Source: Plakobranchus ocellatus
Lineage: Eukaryota > Mollusca > Gastropoda > Plakobranchidae
Assembly (NCBI GenBank): GCA_019648995.1
Contig: BLXT01007037.1
Span: 576,976-609,377 of the forward strand
Direction: 5' to 3'
DNA length: 32,402 bases
Positions 1 to 10,123 of this stretch are shown here, piece after piece (position 1 is the stretch's first letter; the number at the start of each line of letters is the position of its first letter). The notes beneath the pieces are model-generated. The model saw only the letters and a program-made list of their open reading frames with translations. It made no database searches and had not been told where the DNA came from. Both the position numbers and the translations under genes were made by a program.

Positions 1-125
1 TAATTATTATGTGGAGAGTAATGATACAGATGATTGCAATAAAACTGTCGCTATGTATGCCTTTTTTCAAACAAATAATTGAAAAATTAGTTTCATACTC
101 TATGGCACTATGTGACACTTTCCAG

Positions 126-282
126 GTTTATTGGAGAACTCTTCAAACTAAGCATGGTGACAGAGAATATCATGCATGACTGCATCTTCCGCCTTCTGAA
201 AGCCCGTGATGATGAGTCTCTTCTTTTAGTTTGTCAGCTTATCACAAGCGTGGGATCCATCTTGGATACTGAAAAGGCGAAA
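126..282 (+). CDS. eIF4G MIF4G domain exon (internal)
   Basis: Internal exon of an eIF4G-family translation initiation factor, the scaffold that joins the cap-binding protein eIF4E to the helicase eIF4A. It reads [19 protein letters not shown] and continues to the end of the exon at LDTEKAK, which aligns residue for residue with the animal eIF4G block [19 protein letters not shown]...DEESL. Boundaries are a TTTCCAG acceptor (phase 2, one base before Phe) and an AAA|GTAATT donor (phase 0). The family match is strong and favours eIF4G1/3-type over DAP5/NAT1. The earlier MIF4G exons of this copy lie left of the window. The apparent reading past 282 is intron. Confidence 0.9.
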
Positions 283-631
283 GTAATTGGGGAAGACGAA
301 TTGAATGCATATTCATCATTAAGTATACATTTCTCATTATTTTTTTGCAAATCATACATATGGAATGTTTACTTTCCCACAGTCATCTTTCTAAGCTCTG
401 AATACACAATTTGAGTTTGAGCAATCATGTATTGTTCCTCTATCAGGTTTTTCCCAAGTTTTTTTTATTTGTATCACTTTTTCCCTATTGCATTCATGTC
501 CATTTTGGAACTTGATGATGAGATCGCAAACACAGTGCTTCAAATAGATTAGTGTCATGTTTACTTCATAATGAAAGTTATGTAGCATTTGAAAGATTCT
601 TCTCAAACTCTTTTACCTCACACTCTTACAG
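283..631 (+). other. intron, no further feature
   Basis: Intron of the eIF4G-like gene between two phase-0 splice sites (GTAATT donor, CTCTTACAG acceptor). It is T-rich, and I see no gene or repeat in it. Confidence 0.8.
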
Positions 632-730
632 CTGCGCATGGACCAGTACTTTGCCCATATGGTTAAAATTGCACTGGAGCGCAAGTCCAGAATTAAATTG
701 ACCGTAAAAGATGTGATTGAGTTGAGACAA
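632..730 (+). CDS. eIF4G MIF4G domain exon (internal)
   Basis: A 99-nt exon, phase 0 at both ends (TTACAG acceptor, CAA|GTAAGT donor). It encodes LRMDQYFAHMVKIALERKSR and then IKLTVKDVIELRQ. This matches the eIF4G sequence that follows DxEKAK: a MDQYF helix, then the SRIRF..QDV.DLR helix near the end of MIF4G that helps bind eIF4A. The second half is unusual: animal eIF4G is almost invariant as SRIRFMLQDV, while this copy has SRIKLTVKDV. Identity as eIF4G is secure. The divergence hints at a relaxed or specialised copy. Confidence 0.9.
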
Positions 731-1834
731 GTAAGTTTTTTTTAAGGATGCTAACTTTTCCTATCATGTTTTTTCTTTTTTAATTTTCTTTTAGTTTTGG
801 GCTTAGTTTGCACTAATTGTCCTTAAAATGCAATTTTTTTTTATTTTAGTGGACTTTGAACAGTGATGTCCTCTTTTTTGCATACTACTACACAAATGGA
901 AGGGATTTATTTGGTTCAAATGGGATTTTCATATGTGAAATGCCTTTTATGCCTACCTACAAGCTTGTAGTCGAATTTAAAGTATAAAATAATGTGCCAA
1001 GACCAGGCTTTTCATTCCATCGCCTCCATCTTTTTGTAAACTGTTAGGGATTGAAATGGTCAGACACTCGCTGTAGAAACATTCTGCAATATCAACTAAA
1101 ATAGGTTTAGAGTTTGCACATAGGGTAGGGAGAAAGGAAAGAGCACGTAATTGTAGCAGTATCCATCATGGGATCTCTCCATTGGCTGACAAAGCTGTTT
1201 GCCCAATTTGCAATCTGTGAAAGTAGGCTACCTTCAAGTCATCTCTCAAAGGGCTGTGCCCTATATATCAACAACAGGAGTTCTAACCCTGCCCATCTAG
1301 GTTCCATTGTAACCAAGTTCCACTGTATTGCTAAATTCTAAAATAAGTCATTTTGCACACACAGAATATTTTTTTTTTAAATTACAAATTTGATGTAATG
1401 TTTCATGCTCACCACTCCAGTTTATATTGATAGTGTGATTTTTTCGCTCTGATAGCAAGCCAAAAGAGTATATATAAAAAAATTATAATCAACTAGAAAA
1501 TGTCAAACTTATCTTTTTAGGCCATTTTATGCATCAATGTGAATTGCCTACAAAACTGTTATTGTCAGTGTCTCAAAAAAAATTGGGCATTATGTATGGT
1601 CTCATGAACTGGTTATAATAGGGAATATTGAATCCACAAAATTAAATATGCAAAACATTCATAACTTTTTGTTTAAGCTACCACTATATAATTCACCAAA
1701 TCAAATAATTTTTCAAGCTGAAAAAGTTCTGGTCAAAACGTATAGCTTATATGAATACAAACAAATTGGGTTAGGGATTCCTGCTTAAATTGAAATATGA
1801 CCCAAGTTGTTACTTTGTCTCTCCAATATTTTAG
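731..1834 (+). other. intron, AT-rich
   Basis: Intron between phase-0 exons. It contains T- and A-runs and no ORF of note. I recognise no repeat family in it. Confidence 0.7.
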
Positions 1835-1991
1835 AACAACTGGGTGCCCCGCAAAGAACAGACAAGTCCCGAGAAGATTGATGAAGTAAGGCAAGACTTC
1901 CACCAGGAGCAACAGACAAAACAGTTTTTGCAAGATCAGCCTCCACTTCCACGAAATGATCCACAGCCAAGTAGTAGACGTGGAAGCAAGC
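1835..1991 (+). CDS. eIF4G exon: end of MIF4G and linker
   Basis: Starts in phase 0 after ATATTTTAG and ends in phase 1 at AAGC|GTGAGT. It encodes NNWVPRKEQTSPEKIDEVRQ and continues to SSRRGSK. The block N-W-V-P-R-x..G/SP.TIDQI is diagnostic of the end of the eIF4G MIF4G domain. It is followed, as in the family, by a Gln/Glu-rich helix and then a basic, disordered linker. The join to the preceding exon gives ELRQ-NNWVPR with frame preserved. Several short minus-strand ORFs here are shadows of this exon. Confidence 0.92.
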
Positions 1992-3338
1992 GTGAGTAGT
2001 TTTCTTCTGCATATAAATTTGTAGAATTGAAGAAATTTAAAGAAAAATAGGTTTAACTGTTGCCTTTATTCCTGTTACACTTAACAGGGAGGAAGAGCTA
2101 AATAATTGACATAAACTCACTGCAACTAACTTTCAGAAATCAACTGATTACTTCGCAGTTAGCAATCACAAGTCAGAGTCAATCTAGGGTTTGTCCAAGC
2201 CCTTTCACATAATAGGTCTTTTTTTTTTTAGCTTGGAGGTATATTTCATGTTAACTGAGAGAGCTAGCCCACAATTTTGACATGCTGAGGATGCCTATTT
2301 CTGACTTATTTGTTTGGAGATGGGCATGGTTTGCGGATGCAATTGCCTTGTTGCCGCGAAACGTCACTACTGGCCATCAGCTGGTTTCCGGGCTCTGGAC
2401 CACTAAGACGTTACTGCATTTTTCTGTCTAAACACTAGACCAGGAGTCAACGATTTAGCCCATCTTTTCGAAAACAGCTTTGTAAAAAAAATCTGAGTCT
2501 ATTGTATATCAACCTGAGATAGCCTTGGGTAGATTTAGAAACATGAAATAGAGCATAGGGTGAGTTTTTTATTGCTTTATTTGATCCGTTTGAACTGTAT
2601 TATCGAAAATGGAACTAGTCGGCCTAGCAAGCAACCTTAGATCTAACCTCAGAACTTTAAAATCTGATCATACATTATGGAAAAACTTTAGAGTCAATAA
2701 GCAATCATAAAGGATGAATCAATCTGTGCAATAATAAATCTAATTTGTATAGCTGTTAATTTTCTATTTAGTCTGAATTTTTTTGTATAGATCTAATAGA
2801 AACCCCTCTGTAGCCTTGACCAGGCAACAGTTAGTAGTGGCTAGCGTCACTATTCAAGTTCGGAAAAAAACTTAAAAATAGTATTGTGCAACAAGGCAAT
2901 AGTAGGACAACACTTTGTTTATAATCAAAATAGGGCAAGATCACCACTTGGTAAACACCACTTACAATATTAAATCTACAATCAAAAGGATGCAGTGGTA
3001 GTTGAATTGATATATAAAGGAAAGATTGTGTAAACAGATGCCAACTAGATATATGTTTGTATCTGTTATACAAATAGAGTAATGGTAAATAAACATCACC
3101 ATAAGGGCTTCATCAGTGAGAAATATTAAATTTTAAAAATACTTTACACCACAGTTATTTCAGCTGAACTTTTAGGTGTTTAGGTACTGTTATTTTGCTC
3201 AGTGATTACCATTTATTGGTATTTGTAAAATCTAATTACTTTTAGCAGTTACTATCTCAACTCTTTGTTTGAAATTGATGAGAATATGCATGATTCAAAC
3301 TGAATGCTTCTTTCCCCCTCCCCTCTTACTTTGTTCAG
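1992..3338 (+). other. intron, AT-rich
   Basis: Phase-1 intron (GTGAGT donor, TTGTTCAG acceptor). It is largely low-complexity AT sequence. The slightly GC-richer patch at about 2270-2430 resembles old repeat DNA, but I could not assign it. Confidence 0.6.
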
Positions 3339-3430
3339 AGAGACAAGGAGAGAAGCCTAATGATGATGGTTGGAATACAGTTGGCTCCAAATCAATCAGG
3401 ATTGATGCCTCTAAGATGAAATTTTTGAAA
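3339..3430 (+). CDS. eIF4G exon: DDGWNTV linker
   Basis: A 92-nt exon, phase 1 to phase 0 (AAA|GTAAGG donor). It encodes QRQGEKPNDDGWNTVGSKSI and then RIDASKMKFLK. This aligns with the post-MIF4G eIF4G motif DDGGWNTVP.SK.SRPIDTSRL, one of the best markers of the family. In related proteins the next residues are (K)..NNQL.PGG..SW. That continuation is found in this window not downstream on plus but at 13597-13724 on the minus strand, also in phase 0. Confidence 0.92.
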
Positions 3431-4469
3431 GTAAGGGCCCTTTGAAAGAAAAAAAAAATAGTTTTCGTCTTTTTATGAATTTTGATGTTGTAGATATTGG
3501 TGATCAACTGGCTTAATTTCTTGTCAAGCATTTTTGTAAACCTATATTGTACAAGCATGATGGTTTTGTATAAATTTTTAACCTTAGTGTTTGGTTGATT
3601 ACTAACGTTATCAATTGATCAACTTTCAGTTCATTTGGAGACTAAACATTGTCCCTACATGAGGTTATATGTGAATCAAGATAAGCTCTCTTATCTTTTG
3701 TGATTTATATGTATGCGTTGAAGGGGAGTGAGAAAAGGTTAAAAAAGTGAGGCATGATATTAATGATAGTCCAGAATGGTCGGCTTGAAACAGTTGTTTA
3801 CAGTGTTGGTATGGAGAGGTGGTTGCCTTAGAGGAGTATCAAAATCATCACGGCAAAATGTGAAAAATTTCTTTTTTTGGATGGAAAAAAATTACAGAAT
3901 GTTTCTCTCTCACCTTGTCAAAGAAAATTTTAACAAGCTGTTGCAGCTGTTCATAGCCTCCTATTCTTAAAGCAATCATCTCAGAACTTAATGATTTAAA
4001 ATTGGTTGATGTCAACCTATTGAAAAAAAAAGAGGCTTAACCTGAGGAAGGAAAAAATATTCGATGTAAAACAAAGTCTCAACGACATTGGCATAGAGTA
4101 GTTTAGATGGAATACTTTTTTTTTTTCAGGGGACTAAGCATTGAAGATGTTTCCCCTTTTTTTTGATTACAAATCATTGTATCCAGTGATTAAACATCTT
4201 TATGAAAATAGTTTTTTTTTTTAAATTGGAGTATATTGTGATCCACCTTGAGACAGTCATATACACTTTTTCGTACGCAAAGTTTGTTTTTTTATTGCTT
4301 AACTTGATACTTTCTTCGAGGATTAGGTTTTTAAAGCCAAGTACATTCACTTATTACCCTTTCACCTATAAGTTTTGTCAACTTTCAATATTTTTTCCTC
4401 ACATTTTGCTACCCTTAAGAAAAACTTTTTTGAGGAAGGCCATTAAAAATTTGTCCTTTTTTTTTTCAG
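3431..4469 (+). other. intron, T-rich
   Basis: Intron between two phase-0 sites. It contains several poly-T/poly-A runs. I see no gene, and the open reading frames here are short and have no coding character. Confidence 0.7.
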
Positions 4470-5106
4470 GAAAAAGATAATGATGCAAGCAAGCCACCTC
4501 TTGCGCTTGCTGACCAAAGTACCACTGTAGCAAAAGTATCCTCTGAGCAAGGAGGAGTGAAAGTCAAGGACAAAAGCACTGCTGCTGCTGTTGCCGCTTT
4601 GGCTGCACGGTATGCAACGCAGGTTGAGGAGAACCATGGTCAGGAGCAACAGTTAGAGTCTCATGATATTAACGAATCTCCACTTTCTATGGAGAAAGCA
4701 ATGGCAGACCCTGGTGTCACGTCAGTGGAACCCAAACTGGAATCTACTCCACCTAAGGATGTGACAGTAATGTCTAAAGATGACAGTGTATCAGAGGTGA
4801 CAGCAGCCCCAGTGAATAATCCAAACCAACTTCAATCTAATAGTGAGAGTCAAAGACCAGAACAGGCCCCAGAATTCCCAGAGACGCCTCACTCGGAGAG
4901 CAACACAACTTCCACAGTGGCTGCTGGAAGCGAGGAAGAAACTGAAAAGTCCCAAGCACCAATTAATGATGAAAATACACCACTTAAAGACTTGTTTTTC
5001 AGGCCAAAGATGGAAGAGGCTAAGACTGCATCAGCATCAAAAGAATATAATGTTGATCCGCCACCAAAAGCATCTTTGGACAAATCAAGCGGTCTTATTA
5101 AAAAAG
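4470..5106 (+). CDS. long acidic low-complexity exon following the eIF4G-like exons
   Basis: A 637-nt stretch open throughout in one frame. It starts after a long pyrimidine tract (TTTTTTTTCAG, phase 0, compatible with the preceding FLK|) and ends at AAAAAAG|GTTGGT (phase 1). It encodes about 212 residues rich in Ser, Thr, Glu, Pro and Ala, including the helical patch TAAAVAALAARYATQ at about residues 33-47 and a more structured end, PLKDLFFRPKMEEAK. I see no catalytic motif, membrane segment or signal peptide. The composition is that of an intrinsically disordered region. It does not match the usual eIF4G continuation. It could be a lineage-specific or alternative exon of the eIF4G-like gene, or an exon of another gene. 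That it is coding is likely; its parent is less certain. Confidence 0.7.
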
Positions 5107-5398
5107 GTTGGTGCTCCTATTTTTTTCCAGCCTTACATTGCTAGCAAATTGTGCCATGTAGCCTTTATCTTAAGACCAATCTTCAATCCCTCATTTTACA
5201 TGTAGACCTTTTGTTTTTTGCTTTTGTTTAAGCTTTCTCACGTTTAGTTGAAACATTTTAATTATTGATTATGAAGACGCAAGGAAATGAATATATCCTT
5301 AAATAAAAATTAAATCATTCTACAGCTACTAAAAAAATCTCATGTTGCTCAAATCAAAATGATATTTTATGCCAATTCTGTTGGCCATTTTCCAACCA

Positions 5399-5401
<3 letters not shown>

Positions 5402-5441
<40 letters not shown>
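5402..5441. repeat. (TA)n microsatellite
   Basis: Uninterrupted TA dinucleotides apart from one G. The minus-strand ORF running through it is an artefact of the repeat. Confidence 0.97.
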
Positions 5442-5442
<1 letters not shown>

Positions 5443-6360
5443 TCTGAAAGAATATCAGAAATAAAAAGAAAGGTAAATAACCCAGATATTTGAACCTAAA
5501 GCTGATGTAAAGACTCTTAAAACAAAAGTTCAAAGTACTATTGAAAAAAAAAACCCTAAATAATTCCAAGATGTAACTGTCATCCTTCGATGGATAATAC
5601 ATGTTGTAAAATAGAAAAGTTTTATATTTGATTTTTCGTGTATAATAATCTTTAGAAGATTTGATGGGAAAGGAAAAATCCAAGTTTCATTGATGGGAAT
5701 TACTTTTATTGGCTATGAAAAAAAAAGGTGTGAAGTAGATATTTTTTTTTAGGATGAAACTTTAAATTTTCTCTTGTGCAAAAATGAAAAAAATTAATTT
5801 TTTATTAGACTATGGACACCAATATTAGAAAGTCCTACATGAATGGATAAGATTGTGCAATGGATAATCTTTTGATCCTCATAAGTTGTGTATAAATTTC
5901 TAGCAGTACCACTAGCTCATTTTTTATAGCAATGTTTGTTTCATTAAAACATATTTACTTGACCTTTAACATTGTTATCAAATGTCAAGTGCACAAACAC
6001 ACATAGCTGTTACAAAATCAGCCCACAGATAATACACTCGTTCAGTAATGCATTTGTTATGACATTCAACATTGTCAAAAATTTTTAAGATGATTTTTAT
6101 TCTCTCTTGAGAAAAGGTTTTCTCTACCAAATGAAATAAAATGTATTCAAAATACATTCAAGTATATTTGAAAAAACTAAAAAACAACACTAAAGTAAAC
6201 ACACTTTAAGTAGTGCTATTGAAAAAAAATCTTTGAGTTACACCTGTAAAAATATAAGGTAATGATAAAGCATGAAGACTTTCAACCATTTGAATTATTT
6301 TCCCCTGTTTTGTAATGGCATTGAACAATGGAACAAAATTAGGAGTCAAATATTTCCCTC

Positions 6361-6363
<3 letters not shown>

Positions 6364-6401
<38 letters not shown>
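6364..6401. repeat. (TA)n microsatellite
   Basis: About 19 perfect TA units in the same intron as the tract near 5.4 kb. Confidence 0.97.
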
Positions 6402-6403
<2 letters not shown>

Positions 6404-6662
6404 TTGTGAAAAATTATTCTACGAAGAACATCACTTGATTACTCTACTTCTCAAATATGGAATGCAATAATATTCTACAAGTATTTTAAATGATAAAGAT
6501 AGCTTTGACCAGAGATAAAGATTATTAATTTTTTGATAAAGTCATTGACATTGTACCCAGCACAATGTTTACAAACACACGCAAATTGATTTCACTGTCT
6601 TCGTTCTTTTTGTAGATTTTTTGGACATTATCTTCACCCGATAGTTTGAGAAAATTAATTAC

Positions 6663-6960
6663 TTATAGGTAACTGCTCATTCCTTCTACCCCAAATCCAT
6701 CTGAGTTTTTTTCAGCAGTTTCAGCTCGTGCTTTAAGAGCTGTGGTTCTTCTTTGGTCATTGATCGAGTGTTTGTTTAGAAGATTGTAGGTTGATGTTCC
6801 AACAAATCCTATAGTGCCAACTTCTATAGGCAATATTTGGGATTTGTATCCAATTTTTTCCAGCTCCATGTTCAAGTCCGTGTATTATTCTCTCTTTTAT
6901 GTATTTGCCTCTTCCATTCTACATTGGTATGGTACTGTGAGTTCGACTATTTGTCGAGTA
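6663..6960 (-). pseudogene. LINE reverse-transcriptase C-terminal remnant
   Basis: Minus-strand reading gives IVELTVPYQCRMEEANT, then after a break MELEKIGYKSQILPIEVGT and GFVGTSTYNLL. This is the signature ELTVPWE..ieeA..rK..KY..L....GW....PVEVG.RGF.g.S, found at the C-terminus of many invertebrate non-LTR retrotransposon polyproteins. A stop (TAA after EEANT) and a frame change separate the two halves, so the copy is dead. The bases up to about 7260 are probably more of the same element, but I see no clean motif there. Confidence 0.75.
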
Positions 6961-7802
6961 GCACTTGAATAGAATGCAATGTCAAGCCTCATCCTTGTGT
7001 CTTGGGTGACTTTAGGATGTGCTCCTTTCAGGGAGATTGGCTAAAAATTCCCAGTCATCCTACCCATCCAGTAAGCTCTTCCTCTGAGTATCCATGCCAG
7101 GCACAATTATAACAGGATTTGGTTCCAACATCTGATATGAATACTCGTGCTTCTGGCTTTGGTTGGACAGGTAGATCTTTTGCGTCAGATAGCAAGTTCT
7201 TTTAACAGTCTGTTGTATCACCAAATGTTCCTGCCCTGGCTTAGAGCTGCTTAATAGGACCTAATTAAACAATGCTAAAAAAAATGAAGCCTTTAAAAAA
7301 TTAATCAATTTGACTTGTCACTGTCAAATAATGACCAATTCTCATGAAAAGACCATAACAAAATTCATCCTATTAAACATTTTAGGAATCAAGAGTGAAA
7401 ATTATTGTTCCTGTTTGTTCTTGACATCTACTTTTATCTTCTCTTCAATTGATTTTTGGACATCAAACTAGCACAAGTTCATTCTGAAATTAATAATAAC
7501 AGGCATGAAATTTTTACCATTCACAAACATATGTGCATAACATCTTGTATCAATATTCTTATGCATATTTATGTGCAAATTTCCAAATGGAAAAGAAATC
7601 AAAATAGGAAATGAAGGGATTGAAAATATGTCCCATATTTCCACCACATCACAGACAAAAACTGAGATCACTGGGCCAATGCAGTACACAAGTAAGTGTA
7701 ACAGAAAAAGTAGAGTGGAAACCCAGCTATTAATTTCAGTTCATGGGAATAGATAAAAAGAAGAGAGTTAGTTCACAATATAACATATTTCATACAGATT
7801 AT

Positions 7803-8103
7803 GTGGCACATTAAAAGTAAAAGGAAAGTGGGTTCCACGCTAAGTCCAAGCATCGGGGAACCAGGAGTTGGGTCCTGATTGTTCTTGGCATACGGCATTA
7901 TGAGGTAGTTTGCCATTGCTTTCGTCATCACCTTTACTTTCGCCGGGTATTAAGAGACCTAGCTACCCATTTAGTGCTGGGTGGACACAGAGGAGCATTG
8001 AAAAACTGACTTGGCAGGGACTTGGATTTGAACCTGGATCTTTGACTTGGTAGCCGACTGCCCTACCAGATGAGCTACTGCTCCTCTTGCCAGTGGCACA
8101 TTA
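7803..8103 (-). mobile_element. tRNA-derived SINE with 11-bp target-site duplication
   Basis: The direct repeat GTGGCACATTA occurs at 7803-7813 and 8093-8103 and flanks a 279-bp insert. On the minus strand the insert begins with a tRNA-like head: an A box in GTAGCTCATCTGGTAGGGC and a B box, GGTTCAAATCC. The body (GGCGAAAGTAAAGGTGATGA, then GGCAAACTACCTC, then GCCAAGAACAATCAGGACCC) recurs, diverged, at about 26100-26180 and at 22136-22190. The element has no coding capacity and would need a partner LINE for movement. The perfect duplication indicates a fairly recent insertion. Confidence 0.88.
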
Positions 8104-8587
8104 TTTAACCTTAAATCTCATAACCTTATGTCATTAATTGGACATTCGAAAATTTCATACATATGGATGTAAATTATGATACAGTTGAAATAATAATATG
8201 ACATTACTGATACCAATCTTCCTTAGAGTAATGTTGTCTTCCATGTGTTTACTACCTAAAAAATAATGTACAATCTTTTTAATGCATACATGCAAATATA
8301 GCTGAGAATGTAAAAATTATATTTTTAAATGACCTGTACATCTATTTTGATCCTAGATAAAATGGTTTGAAAGTGAATTTGTTAACATTTTAAGTGTTTG
8401 AAACCAAAATTGCATTTAGAAAGCTTTGGAAAGCTAAGCATAAAATTTAGTAACCATTGAAGAGTCGATTTTGAACTCTTTTCCTTTTTTTCCCTTTTAA
8501 AGTGCTGCATGCAATATAAGCTCATTAGGTCAGGACTCAAGGTTCTTATCATTGATACATATGATCCATTTTGATTTTCACTAACAG

Positions 8588-8763
8588 AGATGATGGATGC
8601 TTTAACTTCAACGGATGCCACAGCAGATGTGGATGACCTGGAGACATTGAAGCTCAAGTGGCTAAAAAGTGAAATAGAAAAAAATACAAGTGAAATAATG
8701 AAAAACAGTGCCTTTGCACAGCTGTGTAAAATTAAAACTCAAATTTTAAGTAAACAGTTATAA
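8588..8763 (+). CDS. possible terminal exon after the acidic exon
   Basis: After TTTTCACTAACAG the sequence stays open for 58 codons to TAA at 8761-8763. Its phase-1 acceptor fits the phase-1 donor at 5106 exactly (G|AG ATG ATG). The peptide runs EMMDALTSTDATADVDDLET and on through KLKWLKSEIEKNTSEIM to the stop. It is charged and probably forms a coiled coil, somewhat like the Leu/Lys/Glu helices that end Myb/SANT-like or transposon-derived proteins. I do not recognise a family. If spliced as proposed, the eIF4G-like product would end here without an MA3 domain. Alternatively it is an unrelated exon or a chance ORF. Confidence 0.4.
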
Positions 8764-10123
8764 CAAAAAGCGCTTCAATTTCCAGACCATTCTTGATGTT
8801 TTCAATTTTTCAGTTAATTTTCAACATTTTCATATTTCAAACAGTTACCTTTAGGTCTGTCATTGTTGAATTCCCTTTAAGTTTCTTGCACCCTTGGGTT
8901 TGTGACAGATACATTCGGTGCCTTTATACCATATTGTGCTTGACATGAGAAAAAAAAATGATTGTATCAATAGCAATTTTTTTCACTCACATGAATTTCA
9001 ATAGCTTTTTCTTAATCTCATTTGAGGTCTTAATAATTTCTTATATTCAAAGAAATCCTACTCATTACGTTATTTTGTTTTCATCAGGTTTGTGATATTT
9101 TTATTATAAATTCTACATATCCAAGTGGTTGACATTATATTAACATTGTATTTCTTTGATAATTGTAGTTGCGTGAATCTTGGATTTTTAAAAATCTTTT
9201 CATTGCCCTATATACTTGGACTGAGAAGCATCTTTCTATAAACCCATATATTCATTTGAGTTTCTTGAGTTTGCAAACAATTTTTTTATTGAAATAAGCT
9301 GTGCACATTGATATTAAAACTTCTATTTAATATTACTTAAGAACAACGTATAGTAGATCAAGTGATTTATGATACTTGCTCATTCTGTGTTTGAAATTCC
9401 TGCTTACTCATTCTATATGTTTGAAATTCCTGCTTAAAGTGCAACAGCCACTTGAACTATGGAGCCGATGGCAGAAACATTAAGATTTATAAAACCTTAC
9501 AGTTAATGTTAAACTTGTGATAATTTATCAAGAGAGCCTACACAGCTGGAAAACATAAATTGAAAGTACAAGCCTCTTGAAACACATTATTTACAGACAA
9601 CTTCATCACTTATTTCAGATAAATGACTAGTAGCTCTGAAAATCGGAGGGAAAGTGATGACAGTAAAAATTTTCATTTCTTTCATTTCACAAAACAATAA
9701 TGGTAAAACTGTGAAGCCTTTCTTAAAAATCTGTGGGGATTAATCTCTTCCTATGTATTCCATAATTAGGAGGAAAGGAAAAGGCATAAACATTTTAATT
9801 TATTCCATGGCTTACAAATTTGGCAATATCTATAGTTCTTGTTGATCCTGAAGTTTGTGTAACATGTTTAGCAATGCTTTTCTGCTCTGAACCTTTTATT
9901 TTGGAAATAAAACTATTATTTTCAGCACACAAAACAAAACATGTTTTTATATTAGTTTATGCTAGCAAGTGTTCTATACATATGGTTCTTCAATTTAAAA
10001 TACATTATGTATTTCTACTTGCATAGGCTAAGGGCAACAATTTATGAAAACAAGATATGCAAGCACATTATAATCTTCCTAAAGTGGTTTGAAAAAAAAA
10101 AAACAAAAAACAAACATTTTTCT
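8764..10123 (+). other. non-coding, possible 3' UTR or intergenic
   Basis: AT-rich with no convincing exon. A canonical AATAAA at 9906-9911 could be a poly(A) signal for the gene ending at 8763, but such words are common by chance in DNA this AT-rich. Confidence 0.35.

Larger units (their letters stand above)
5107..6662 (+). other. intron sequence, AT-rich with microsatellites
   Basis: Non-coding. It holds two (TA)n tracts, annotated separately, and otherwise AT-rich unique-looking sequence. I see no exon. Confidence 0.6.

Noticed and set aside
3776-3970. 64-residue plus ORF in the intron
   Set aside because: Low-complexity context, no splice sites fitting the neighbouring phases and no recognisable motif.
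8015-8092. A tRNA gene on minus
   Set aside because: It is bounded by the SINE's target-site duplication and continues into the SINE body.
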